Of a stretch of DNA of 64,000 nt, positions 16,154 through 25,793 are shown one piece after another. The notes under the pieces are model-generated. The model searched no databases. It saw only the letters and a program-made list of their open reading frames with translations, and had not been told where the DNA came from. The stretch comes from DASSJM01 sp036280655 (lineage in GTDB: Bacteria > Actinomycetota > UBA4738 > HRBIN12): contig DASUQI010000032.1 of NCBI GenBank assembly GCA_036280655.1, forward strand, positions 1 through 64,000, read 5' to 3'. The first letter of the stretch is position 1, and each line of letters begins with the position of its first letter. Position numbers and translations under genes: made by a program.

Positions 16154-16282
16154 GTGCTCTTCGGGTTCGGCCTGCTGCTCGGGTTCTTGCACGGCCGCTC
16201 CGGCAACAACGAGGAGGTAGCCGCGCCGCGCGCCCTCGCGGATCCGACGACCATGAGGCAGCCCGCCGAGCTGGCTCGATGA
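16154..16282 (+). CDS. Short frame with one membrane segment, possible decayed gene
   Basis: A frame open from 16112 to a TGA at 16282 encodes RRVILVAASVLFGFGLLLGF followed by HGRSGNNEEVAAPRALADPT. The translation looks like a real signal-anchor plus acidic tail, yet no ATG or GTG precedes the hydrophobic core; the first usable start is GTG 16154 inside it. It is either a remnant whose start was lost or a non-coding coincidence. The remaining 16283-16487 shows nothing. Confidence 0.25.
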   Translation: MLFGFGLLLGFLHGRSGNNEEVAAPRALADPTTMRQPAELAR

Positions 16283-16487
16283 ACCCTCCGGACCACGCCC
16301 ATCCATGGTCACCGGGAAGGGCAAACTCCTGATCCGACCTCACGCAGCGGGTTCGTACTATGCCCGCGCACGCCACCACGATGAGCGTCGATCACCAGGA
16401 CCTGGGGCGGCTGGCCGAACCCACCGTCGCCGCCATCGCGGTCGGCCGGTAGCCTTCGTTGGCGTCGACGAACGGAGGAGGCATGCG

Positions 16488-17012
16488 ATGGCACGGCTTT
16501 CGGGGCGCAGGGTCGGGGTGTTCGTCGAGGAGGGGTTCGAGGACCTCGAGTTCTGGGTGACCGTCATGCGCATGCGCGAGGAGGGCGCCGATGTCACGAT
16601 CGTCGGGACGCACGCGGGCGAGCGATACCGCGGCAAGAACGCGCTCTCGGCGGCGAGCGATGTGTCGGCCAAGGAGGTCTCGGCCGAAGAATTCCACGCG
16701 GTCGTGGTCCCCGGCGGCTGGGCGCCCGACAAGCTGCGGAGGCACGATGAGGTCACCGGCCTCGTTCGCCAGGCCTACGACCAGGGCAAGATCGTCGGAT
16801 TGATCTGCCACGCCGGCCTGGTCGGGATCTCGGCAGGGATCGTCGAGGGTCACCGAGCGACCGGAAGCCTCGGGATCAAGGACGACCTCGTCAACGCCGG
16901 CGCCATCTGGGTGGACGAGCCGGCCTTTCGCGACGGGACCATCGTCTGGGGTCGTGTGGTGGAGGACATCCCCGACTTCTGCAGGGAGCTCGTCGCCGCC
17001 ATCGCTCCGTAG
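16488..17012 (+). CDS. DJ-1/PfpI family protein (class I glutamine amidotransferase-like)
   Basis: A 174-residue single-domain protein: GVFVEEGFEDLEFWVTVMRM, then the nucleophile elbow GLICHAGLVGISAG (Cys near residue 103) and VWVDEPAFRDGTIVWGR-type C-terminus (AIWVDEPAFRDG). In PfpI/DJ-1 proteins the Cys lies beside a Glu in the EGFED region. Roles in the family include protease, chaperone and deglycase activities; none is proven here. The ATG at 16488 has GGAGGAGGCATGCG upstream; the longer frame to 16305 is not conserved. It is a single gene just outside the glycerol cluster. Confidence 0.85.
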   Translation: MARLSGRRVGVFVEEGFEDLEFWVTVMRMREEGADVTIVGTHAGERYRGKNALSAASDVSAKEVSAEEFHAVVVPGGWAPDKLRRHDEVTGLVRQAYDQGKIVGLICHAGLVGISAGIVEGHRATGSLGIKDDLVNAGAIWVDEPAFRDGTIVWGRVVEDIPDFCRELVAAIAP

Positions 17013-17429
17013 CCGAGGCGAGGGAGAGCGATGCTCGATGCCTCGAACGGTCCACGACCGAGGGTAGGGTGTGGCGCTCGGGTCGCCGTCGTTCATCACG
17101 CGAGCATGAGCTGAGTGGCGTTCCCGACCGCTGGCGCCTCTACTCTGTGGCGTCGGATTGAGATCGCTGGAGCCGCGGGCTCGCAAAGCAGTCTTTCGTG
17201 ACTGCAATGATGCGCGCGGTGGTCGCGGCTTGGCCTGATCGGGAGGATACCTGCGCGCGGCACGCGAACTCGTCGATCACCCTTACGATCCGACCGGAAT
17301 ATCGAGGTCACCCCTGGTCCTGCCGCAACCAGATGTGCCTCTCGGGCTCACGGCTCCAAGGTGGTCGCGGGAAGGGCCCGATCTCGGGTCGCAAGAAGAG
17401 GTGGACTACTTGTGGACCACGCTGATCGA

Positions 17430-17582
17430 GGGGGCACCACGCCCGGCATGGGGGGATCGTTCGGCTTCGCTGACCCCGACACCGGTGTCGGCTTCGCATA
17501 CGCCTCGAATCGGCATGGGTTCCATGTATGGGACGACCCGCGCGAGAGAGCAATTCGCGATGTGGCCTTCTCGTGCGTCTGA
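17430..17582 (+). pseudogene. C-terminal remnant of a beta-lactamase-fold serine hydrolase
   Basis: The frame ending at 17582 reads GMGGSFGFADPDTGVGFAYA then NRHGFHVWDDPRERAI. This is the late KTG-box region and C-terminal helix of class C beta-lactamase/EstB-like hydrolases (HxGxGGSxGFADPD...GFAYxxNR). The SxxK and YxN motifs and about 300 upstream residues are absent. The preceding part of the open frame is Arg-rich and non-homologous, consistent with truncation or frameshift. It is not expected to be functional. Confidence 0.65.
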
Positions 17583-17862
17583 GAGACCGGTCGCGCCCCC
17601 GTGGCTCTGCCGTACTGGCGCAATCCCCGCCACGGCCAGGAGGAAGGGCCTGCCAGACTCACCACGTCGCCGAACCGACGCCCAATGGCGCAGGTGCCTT
17701 GTGCAAGCTGGTGACAGTCCTCAGCACGCGGTTGATCCCGTATCTATCCCGCATGACGTCGGAAACCGAGGGAAAGCGACCGGAATCGACAGGAAAGTGA
17801 ATCCGCAGGTCAACACACCTTTTCGGCCTCCGCAGCAGGTCACAGACTCGGTCCGGAGCACC

Positions 17863-17893
17863 CTCTCAAGGTGGAGACACGGGTTCGAACCCC
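17863..17893 (+). repeat. tRNA-3'-end-like direct repeat, copy 2
   Basis: Identical over 31 bp to 2506-2536 and in the same orientation. Here the anticodon-stem-like part is better preserved (CACC, loop CTCTCAA, GGTG), placing CTC at the anticodon position (Glu-like), and a CCA-like end follows (GGGACTACCA). The T-arm 3' strand has lost three bases (GTT) compared with copy 1. The upstream 130 bp also resembles the flank of copy 1. No tRNA 5' half was found. It is probably the partner of copy 1 in an att-like pair. Confidence 0.55.
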
Positions 17894-18017
17894 GGGACTA
17901 CCAGGGGAAACGTCTCTGGACCGGGTGCCTAATCCATCGGATATCCATCAGCAGCGTCTCAGGCCGGCGGGATAGCGCCGCCAATGGTCCCCCCATGCCT
18001 TCCAAGCGTCTCGACAC

Positions 18018-18161
18018 TCACTCCGAACTGGGTGTGAGCCCTTCATCGTCGTGAGCCTCCATGAGGTGTTTGGATAGCTCCTCCGGCGTGGGAAACTCCT
18101 GGCCGCACATGTGGCACGTAGCCATCTCGCCTTCACCCCGCTGCCCCTCCGCTTCACTCAT
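18018..18161 (-). CDS. 47-residue C2H2-type zinc finger protein
   Basis: MSEAEGQRGEGEMATCHMCG is followed by QEFPTPEELSKHLMEAH. The Cys-x2-Cys...His-x4-His pattern (C16, C19, H32, H37) is a single classical zinc finger. The start has AAGGAGG seven bases upstream, a very strong ribosome site. Such mini zinc-finger proteins are common in Actinomycetota and may bind DNA or protein; the function is unknown. It is 13 bases downstream of the iron permease-like gene on the same strand. Confidence 0.75.
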   Translation of the reverse strand: MSEAEGQRGEGEMATCHMCGQEFPTPEELSKHLMEAHDDEGLTPSSE

Positions 18162-18174
18162 GCTGCACCTCCTT

Positions 18175-18585
18175 CTAGATCGGGTCGAGTTCGGACGGCC
18201 GATCCTTTTCAGCGGAGGGCTGACGGAGGGTGTCCGTGTCCTCGCGCGCCAGCTCCCCGATCTCCTCATGCGACTTCGACTCGACACCCCGAATCTCATC
18301 ACGGGCATGCGGCTCAGCTCTGACCATCTCATCGAGTTTGAGGTGGAACGCCGCTGAGTCGCGGTTCTGCGTGTTCTGCAGCACGAAGACCATGAGGAGG
18401 GTGACGATGGCGATAGCGAGGTTCGTCGTCTCCACATCGGTCACCAAGAGGCAAAGGATCACGAGGACCGCTGCCACGACCAATGCCCAGTGGCTGCCGG
18501 TCCATTTGGCGATCCAGGTCGCGAACGATGAGAAGAACGTGTCCAACCCTCCATCGTTCGTGCGCTCAAGCTTCGAACGAGTCAT
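18175..18585 (-). CDS. Low-affinity iron permease family-like membrane protein
   Basis: A 136-residue protein starting MTRSKLERTNDGGLDTFFSS. Two membrane helices (HWALVVAAVLVILCLLV and TNLAIAIVTLLMVFVLQNTQ) are followed by NRDSAAFHLKLDEMVRA. The TNLAI...FVLQNTQNRD...KLDE pattern is the hallmark of this family (PF04120). The tail is long, charged and acidic. The family name came from yeast Fet4, but bacterial members have no proven iron transport. The start has GGAGGACAG upstream; the frame further upstream to 18885 is not conserved. Confidence 0.8.
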   Translation of the reverse strand: MTRSKLERTNDGGLDTFFSSFATWIAKWTGSHWALVVAAVLVILCLLVTDVETTNLAIAIVTLLMVFVLQNTQNRDSAAFHLKLDEMVRAEPHARDEIRGVESKSHEEIGELAREDTDTLRQPSAEKDRPSELDPI

Positions 18586-18873
18586 CTCTGTCCTCCTCTC
18601 CGTCCGTCTTCGCGCCTTACCCCTCCTGCGCTTGCCGTATGCCCGTCGTCCACCGGCTAGCATTCGCCCGTGCAGCAACGGGCGCGAAGTCCAGGACACC
18701 CTCGGCCCCGCTCCCCGCCCGCTCGAGCCCTCTATCTTTCCGCTGGTCGAGGGCGTATCCTGGCTAGACCGAACCCCAGAGCAATCGTGGTTCGGGCAGT
18801 CGGACGGCCCCGATCCCCGGCCTCCATCCGGAGCGGCGCGCCCAGCGCTGATCCTGACCGAGAGGGGGCCGCC

Positions 18874-19197
18874 ATGGAGTCGCAACCACCGTTCGGAACC
18901 CGTGTGGAAGAGCGCGACGGCGTTGCCGTCATCGCCCTGAGCGGCGAGCTCGATCTGGCAACCGCTCCCATCCTGAGAGAGAACCTCGCCCGCCTCGAGG
19001 AAAGTGGGCCGGTGACGATCAAGGTTGACCTCCGCGAGGTCACGTTCATCGACTCGTCGGGGCTAAAGGAGTTCCTGGAGGCAAGGAGCCGCGCCAAGGA
19101 CAACGGACATCGACTCCTCTTCAGCGGGGCGAGCCCTGCAGCGCAGCGTCTATTCGAGCTCACCGGAACCCGGTTCCTCCTGGATGAGAAGGAGTAG
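18874..19197 (+). CDS. STAS-domain anti-sigma factor antagonist
   Basis: A 107-residue SpoIIAA-like protein: VAVIALSGELDLATAPILRE and the phosphorylation site TFIDSSGLKEFLEAR (DSSGL, serine phosphorylated by an anti-sigma kinase in this family). One domain only, of standard length. The start MESQPPFGTR at 18874 follows AGAGGGGGCC. No cognate kinase or sigma factor gene is adjacent, so the partner lies elsewhere. It would act in the cytoplasm by sequestering an anti-sigma factor. Confidence 0.9.
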   Translation: MESQPPFGTRVEERDGVAVIALSGELDLATAPILRENLARLEESGPVTIKVDLREVTFIDSSGLKEFLEARSRAKDNGHRLLFSGASPAAQRLFELTGTRFLLDEKE

Positions 19198-19337
19198 ACC
19201 CCCAGCTTGATCGCTGGGTTTACCCGGGAGCCAAACTCAGTGAGTTGTGGGTCACCGAACTCGCGATCCTCGGACGCAACTTCCGTGAACGGCTACCCGT
19301 GGGGAATACTCCGCCCATGGGTTCGCGGGAAGAACGA

Positions 19338-19646
19338 ATGGCCGAGAACGAGGCCGCGTCTAGGGAGTTCAACGAGGAGATCGACGAGCTCCATCACGGT
19401 GAGCCACCCTCCAAACGGCTCGACATCGTGTGTGAGTGCGCTCTGAGTACGTGCGACCGAACGATTGACATCACGATGTCCGAGTATCAACTGGTGCGGA
19501 ACGATCCGCTTCAGTTCGCCATCGTGGCGGACCACCTGATCGGTGACATCGAACGGATCGCTTATGAGAACGACCGTTTCGCCGTGGTGGTCAAGCGGCA
19601 GGGCATCCCGGCTCAGGCCGCGATTGAGGAGAAACCCCCGGGGTAG
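19338..19646 (+). CDS. Conserved actinobacterial protein of unknown function
   Basis: A 102-residue protein, MAENEAASREFNEEIDELHH, with CECALSTCDRTIDITMSEYQ. A frequently seen family starts MAENEA.FREVNERI and has a C-x-C....C motif followed by LTxxEYExVRxDPxxF, then ENDRFxVV. The Cys cluster may bind a metal. The ATG at 19338 (GGAAGAACGA upstream) matches that family start; an upstream in-frame GTG at 19245 adds an unconserved extension. No function is known. Confidence 0.65.
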   Translation: MAENEAASREFNEEIDELHHGEPPSKRLDIVCECALSTCDRTIDITMSEYQLVRNDPLQFAIVADHLIGDIERIAYENDRFAVVVKRQGIPAQAAIEEKPPG

Positions 19647-19679
19647 GCTCCGAGGCGGGGCAGCGGAACCCTGCCACCC

Positions 19680-19711
19680 GCCACCTCTTACGTGGTGACG
19701 GGTGAGGTGGC
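19680..19711. other. Inverted repeat between two plus-strand genes
   Basis: GCCACCTC (19680-19687) and GAGGTGGC (19704-19711) are exact reverse complements around a 16-nt loop. It follows the preceding gene by 33 bp and overlaps the proposed GTG start of the next gene at 19702. A terminator or protein-binding site are both possible. Confidence 0.35.
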
Positions 19712-20147
19712 ATCCCGCCAGAGAGCACCCCACCTGCGTCCGGGTTGGCTCGCGGCAAATGGGCGGCGTCTGCATTCGCCGCGTGCGGGGAACCACGAGC
19801 CCCTTCACCCCGCACGATCTGGGGAGTGGAAGTGCGGACCGGGCCGAGGAGGTTCAGTCAGGGGACGCAGGGACGTTCGACTTCCGCGGGCCGTTCGTCC
19901 TCGGCCGCCGAGGCGAGCGCCACCCCGGGCTGCGCTGGGGCACGCTCGACGAGGACGGCGTATTCTCAGTGTTCCGCGCTGCCAAGTTCCGGCTGTTCGA
20001 ACTCGAACCGGCGCTGGTCCGGCGAGCGATCGAGACGGGTCATCTCGTGGCCGAGGTGGACCTCACCGACGAGCAGGGCTATCCGCGGTGCGCGACTGTC
20101 CGGCCACCGCTCGCCACTGGTCGTCCGGATCCTGACGCGCGACCCGG

Positions 20148-20163
<16 letters not shown>
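19702..20163 (+). CDS. DUF5990-like protein, start uncertain
   Basis: The last 95 residues match DUF5990 proteins: DFRGPFVLGRRGERHPGLRW then GTLDEDGVFSVFRAAK, RAIETGHLVAEVDLTDEQGY, and RCATVRPP. The N-terminal part of that family (an LPGR...VAVQRR segment) is not visible in this frame; a reading in another frame (IWGVEVRTGPRRF) hints at a possible frameshift, so the gene may be N-terminally broken. The start given (GTG 19702) is the frame limit, not a supported start. The 3' end overlaps the uvrA-like gene by 16 bp, convergently. Confidence 0.5.
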
Positions 20164-22529
<2,366 letters not shown>

Positions 22530-22567
22530 GGGGAGCCTCTACCCCATCAGAGCGTAGGCCCAGCCCC

Positions 22568-23047
22568 TCAGCGCGCCGCCTTCTTCACGAGCGCCGCGAT
22601 CTTCTTCTCGTCGGCGGGCGTCAGCTTCGTCAGCGCGTAGGAAGTCGGCCACATCGCTCCAGCGTCGAGCTTCGCCGAGTCCTCGAAGCCGAACGTGGCG
22701 TACCTGGACTCGAACTTCTCCGCGGCCTTGAAGAAGCAGACGACCTTGCCGTCCCTGGCGTAGGCCGGCATCCCGTACCAGGTCTTGGGCCACAGGTCGG
22801 GCGCCGTCGCCGCGACGATCGCGTGGAGGCGCTTGGCCATGCCGCGATCCGGTTCGCTCAGGGCGTCGATCGCCTCGAGCACGGCGCGCTCACCCTCAGC
22901 CCGGTTCTTGCTGGCGCGCTCCTCCGCCTTGCGCTCCCGCACGAGAGCCTTCATCGCGGCTCGTTCGTCTGCCGTGAACGGGCCGGAGCTCGCCGTGCGC
23001 TTGGCGGTCGTCTTCGTGGTCGTCTTCGTCGCCTTCTTCTCGGCCAT
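22568..23047 (-). CDS. DUF1801 (YdhG-like) protein
   Basis: A 159-residue protein. A Lys/Thr-rich leader is followed by the DUF1801 fold: VLEAIDALSEPDRGMAKRLH, then LWPKTWYGMPAYARDGKVVC and YATFGFEDSAKLDAGAMWPT, ending LTPADEKKIAALVKKAAR. The family resembles the iron chaperone frataxin-like fold and uncharacterised growth-related proteins; function unproven. Starts MAEKKATKTT at 23047 after GGGAGGTGCTTCACG. 38 bp upstream of the uvrA-like gene on the same strand. Confidence 0.8.
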   Translation of the reverse strand: MAEKKATKTTTKTTAKRTASSGPFTADERAAMKALVRERKAEERASKNRAEGERAVLEAIDALSEPDRGMAKRLHAIVAATAPDLWPKTWYGMPAYARDGKVVCFFKAAEKFESRYATFGFEDSAKLDAGAMWPTSYALTKLTPADEKKIAALVKKAAR

Positions 23048-23103
23048 CGTGAAGCACCTCCCTGCTCGGTTGCCGGTCTGTCGGTCGCCCTCTCCTTCGC
23101 GGC

Positions 23104-23523
23104 TCAGTCGATCTGCTGGATGCGGATCAGGTTGCCGGCTGGATCTCGGAACGCGCAGTCGCGGATCCCGTACGGCTGGTCGGTCGGCTCCTGGACGACC
23201 TCGGCGTCTCCTGCCTGCAGCCGTTCGAACACGCCGTCGACGTCTCTGGCGGCCAGGTTGATGCTGGCGAAGGTCCCTTTGGCCATCATCTCGGCGATCG
23301 TCCGGCGCTCGTCCTCGGTGATGCCCGGGCTGGCGGCCGGCGGATACAGGACGATCGCCGTGTCGGGCTGGTCGGCGGGACCCACCGTGATCCAGTGCAT
23401 CCCGTCGTACTCGACGTCGAGGCGGACCTCGAAGCCGAGGGTGTCCCGGTAGAAGGCCAGCGTTGCCTCTGGATCGTCGTGTGGGAGGAGGCTGGAGTGG
23501 ATCGAGATGTCCATGGCGGTCAT
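23104..23523 (-). CDS. VOC (glyoxalase/dioxygenase superfamily) protein
   Basis: A 139-residue single VOC module. HSSLLPHDDPEATLAFYRDT then LGFEVRLDVEYDGMHWITVG, and a second half with FASINLAARDVDGVFERLQ and DCAFRDPAGNLIRIQQ. Metal-site residues expected near the N-terminal H, the central position and the final E are not all obvious (the final E is replaced by Q), so catalysis is uncertain. ATG 23523 overlaps the AraC stop (ATGA), which fixes the start at MTAMDIS and shows coupling. The AraC-VOC pair is a recurrent arrangement. Confidence 0.85.
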   Translation of the reverse strand: MTAMDISIHSSLLPHDDPEATLAFYRDTLGFEVRLDVEYDGMHWITVGPADQPDTAIVLYPPAASPGITEDERRTIAEMMAKGTFASINLAARDVDGVFERLQAGDAEVVQEPTDQPYGIRDCAFRDPAGNLIRIQQID

Positions 23524-23981
23524 GCTAGTTGCGGCTCGGTGGCCGGCGCTTCTCGATTCCTGACCGGTCTCGTCACCTGTTTCGCCACGCACGGCGGCAT
23601 CCCCGCCATCGCGTCCCACTCCTGACGTCGGTACGCGCTCGGCGGCATCCCGACCAGCTCGGTAAAGCGTGTGCTGAAGGTGCCGAGCGACGAGCAGCCG
23701 ACCTCGAAGCAGACCTCGGTGACGCTGAGGTGGCCACGGCGCAGCAGCGCCATCGCGCGTTCGATCCGCCTCGTCATCAAGTAGCTGTACGGCGACTCGC
23801 CGAAGGCGAGCCGGAACCGGCGGCTGAGATGCCCGGCCGACATATGGGCGCCACGGGCGAGCGCCTCGACGTCGAGCGGCTGCGCGTACTCCCGGTCGAT
23901 CCGGTCGCGCACACGGCGCAACACCGCGAGATCGCGCAGGCGCTGCTCGGCGGCGGGCGTGCCGGTCACGATCGGCATCAT
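23520..23981 (-). CDS. AraC-family transcriptional regulator (DNA-binding domain only)
   Basis: A 153-residue protein with two HTH motifs of an AraC C-terminal domain: ALARGAHMSAGHLSRRFRLA and SVTEVCFEVGCSSLGTFSTR, followed by the FTELVGMPPSAYRR tail. There is no separate effector domain, so any signal must come through a partner or modification. It starts MMPIVTGTPAAEQ at 23981. It is translationally coupled to the VOC gene, which is the usual target of such a regulator. Confidence 0.85.
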   Translation of the reverse strand: MMPIVTGTPAAEQRLRDLAVLRRVRDRIDREYAQPLDVEALARGAHMSAGHLSRRFRLAFGESPYSYLMTRRIERAMALLRRGHLSVTEVCFEVGCSSLGTFSTRFTELVGMPPSAYRRQEWDAMAGMPPCVAKQVTRPVRNREAPATEPQLA

Positions 23982-24102
23982 GTCACCTGGAGGCCGCGAG
24001 GCCCGTGGGTGGACCCCGGGGCCCTCCGGCCGAACTTCTCCCGACTGAGGCTCACCGGGACGCCATACTTCGTCCGTCGATCCCCGAGGCGTGGAGCCCC
24101 CC

Positions 24103-24411
24103 GTGACCCGGTCGAAACGGATGAAGGAGCTGCTGCTCAGCCTGCTCGTCGTCCTCGCCGTGGTCGGCGCCTTCTTCGTCGCGGTCGGCGTGATCTCGAT
24201 GCTGCGCGACGAGTCCTGCGAGCGCCTGAACGACGCCCGCCTCGAACACCTCGAGTCGGGTCACGACACCCCGGGTCCGGGAAGCGAGAACGTGATCGGC
24301 GTCGGTCCCGGTCCCCCGCCGTCGCAGCTGTTCCAGTACCTGGAGGCCGCGTCCGAGATGCAGCGGGCCGGTTGCGACGTGCCGGGCGACACCGGTCCCG
24401 GCGCCGACTGA
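24103..24411 (+). CDS. Single-helix membrane-anchored small protein, unknown
   Basis: A 102-residue protein, MTRSKRMKELLLSLLVVLAV, with an N-terminal signal-anchor helix (about residues 8-29) and a soluble C-terminus with three cysteines (SCERLND, AGCDVPG). The GTG at 24103 has GGAG six bases upstream; an in-frame GTG at 24091 is less well placed. No family recognised. It lies divergent from the AraC gene and upstream of another small membrane protein. Confidence 0.55.
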   Translation: MTRSKRMKELLLSLLVVLAVVGAFFVAVGVISMLRDESCERLNDARLEHLESGHDTPGPGSENVIGVGPGPPPSQLFQYLEAASEMQRAGCDVPGDTGPGAD

Positions 24412-24443
24412 GGACGCGCCGCTGAGCGAGCGTTTCCGTGTCG

Positions 24444-24468
24444 CGTGCGAGACTCCGAGACTCGCACG
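24444..24468. other. Inverted repeat before the 57-residue gene
   Basis: CGTGCGAG (24444-24451) and CTCGCACG (24461-24468) are exact complements around ACTCCGAGA, where CT/AG can extend pairing past one mismatch. It ends 14 bases before the next ATG, so it could be the terminator of the previous gene or an operator or leader hairpin affecting translation. Confidence 0.4.
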
Positions 24469-24481
24469 AGAGGAGGCGAGC

Positions 24482-24655
24482 ATGAGCACGTGGTATCAGG
24501 ACCGAACGATCCGAACGGTCTTGGCCGTGCTGGTCGTCGCGGCGGGCATCGCGCTGGCGGTCACGACCGGCGACTCCTATGCCGTTCGCTGGGTGACGTT
24601 GCTGCTCTCGTTCGACGTCGGCGCCCGGCTCGCGTTCGGACGGCGGACCCCGTGA
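24482..24655 (+). CDS. 57-residue two-helix membrane protein
   Basis: MSTWYQDRTIRTVLAVLVVA starts at 24482 with GAGAGGAGGCGAGC immediately upstream. Two hydrophobic helices (residues about 10-28 and 33-48) end in RLAFGRRTP. A short gene with a strong ribosome site and good codon bias. No family recognised. Its stop is four bases before the convergent UPF0104 gene stop. Confidence 0.6.
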   Translation: MSTWYQDRTIRTVLAVLVVAAGIALAVTTGDSYAVRWVTLLLSFDVGARLAFGRRTP

Positions 24656-24659
24656 TCCG

Positions 24660-25793
24660 TCACGCGGAGGCGGGCTCGGGCGCCTCGAGCTCGCCGGCGA
24701 TCGAACCGGGCGGCGGCGTGTCGCGCATCCAGCGCTTCTTGCCGCGCCAGATGAAGTACGTGAACGCGCCGATCGGGATCTGGATGCCGTAGGTGAGCAC
24801 CCGGAAGATGAGCACGCCGGCGACGATCGCCGCCTTCTCGTCCGGGTAGAAGGCCGACAGGCCGCCGATGTACCCGAGATCGATCACCCCGACGCCCCCG
24901 GGGGTGATCGGCACCGACGAGAGCAGCCGGCTGAACGCGAAGACCGCGAAGATCTCGACGGCGGGGACCTCCTGCTCCGACACGCCCATGTTCCGGAGCG
25001 AGAGCAGCAGGACGAAGAAGAGCGCGAGGTGGCTCAGCACGGTCGTCCAGGTCAGCCGGAGCCACCGGCGCGACACCAGGACGATCGTCTCCTTGCGGAA
25101 CTTCACGGCGCGGTCGCCCAGGCCGACGATCGGCCCCTTGCGGAAGGGCTTCATGAACGCGCTGATCACCCTGCCCACGAACTCCCCCACGCGGCGGGCC
25201 ATGGCCTTGCTCCGGAACACCAGGACCAGGAGGACGACGGCGACCGCGAGAACGGCGACGCCGACCGCCGCGGCGCCGACCAGCGCCGGGTAGACATGCC
25301 CGGTCACCACCAGGAGCGCGAGCGCGATCACGGGGAGGGCCAGCTTGGTGAAGATGTTCCAGATGCCCGTGACGCCGACGTACAGGGTCGCCTCGCCGGC
25401 CGTGAAACCCCAGGATCCGAGGATCGCGTAGGTCACCCCGACCGCGATCGCTCCGCCCGCCGGCAGCGTGTTCGCCACCGACGTCGTGGTCTGGGTGACC
25501 ACGGCCGACTGCGAGAGGCGGAGCCCCGGCAACGCCGCCTGGTTCGCCAGCCAGTACGTGAACAGGTTGAAGACCGTCGCGGCGGTGAGCGACAGCGCTT
25601 CGATCGGCGTGAGCGTCTTCATCGCGGCCCATACATCGCCGTAGTCGGCGAACTTCGGGATCGCGAACACGAAGATCGCCACCACGATCAGCAGCCCGAA
25701 CACGAACGCGACGATCTGCTTCGGGCCGACCTTCCGGGCGAACTTCACGGGGGTCTCGGTCGTGGTCACGGCGCCGTCCTCCGTCGTCCCCAT
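24660..25793 (-). CDS. UPF0104 (lysylphosphatidylglycerol synthase TM region-like) membrane protein
   Basis: A 377-residue polytopic protein with about eight to nine helices. The family block FAFSRLLSSVPITPGGVGVI is followed by a glycine-rich helix; the earlier QTTTSVANTLPAGGAIAVGV loop is also diagnostic. The family includes lipid flippase domains of MprF and archaeal/actinobacterial glycolipid transporters. Start ATG 25793 overlaps the TGA of the upstream kinase fusion gene (TGATG), implying co-translation and a joint envelope function. The open frame above 25793 lies inside that gene. Confidence 0.8.
   Translation of the reverse strand: MGTTEDGAVTTTETPVKFARKVGPKQIVAFVFGLLIVVAIFVFAIPKFADYGDVWAAMKTLTPIEALSLTAATVFNLFTYWLANQAALPGLRLSQSAVVTQTTTSVANTLPAGGAIAVGVTYAILGSWGFTAGEATLYVGVTGIWNIFTKLALPVIALALLVVTGHVYPALVGAAAVGVAVLAVAVVLLVLVFRSKAMARRVGEFVGRVISAFMKPFRKGPIVGLGDRAVKFRKETIVLVSRRWLRLTWTTVLSHLALFFVLLLSLRNMGVSEQEVPAVEIFAVFAFSRLLSSVPITPGGVGVIDLGYIGGLSAFYPDEKAAIVAGVLIFRVLTYGIQIPIGAFTYFIWRGKKRWMRDTPPPGSIAGELEAPEPASA

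Larger units (their letters stand above)
17013..18017. other. Gene-poor stretch with gene remnants and second att-like repeat
   Basis: About 1 kb without an intact gene. One frame (about 17257-17450) reads LRAARELVDHPYDPTG and PLGLTAPRWSREGPDLG, coding-like but unrecognised. It is followed in another frame by a serine hydrolase remnant (17430-17582). A small perfect inverted repeat GCAGTC/GACTGC lies at 17188-17205. The tRNA-like repeat copy 2 is at 17863-17893, and a stretch from 17731 parallels the one preceding copy 1. It looks like decayed DNA at an old integration boundary. Confidence 0.5.
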
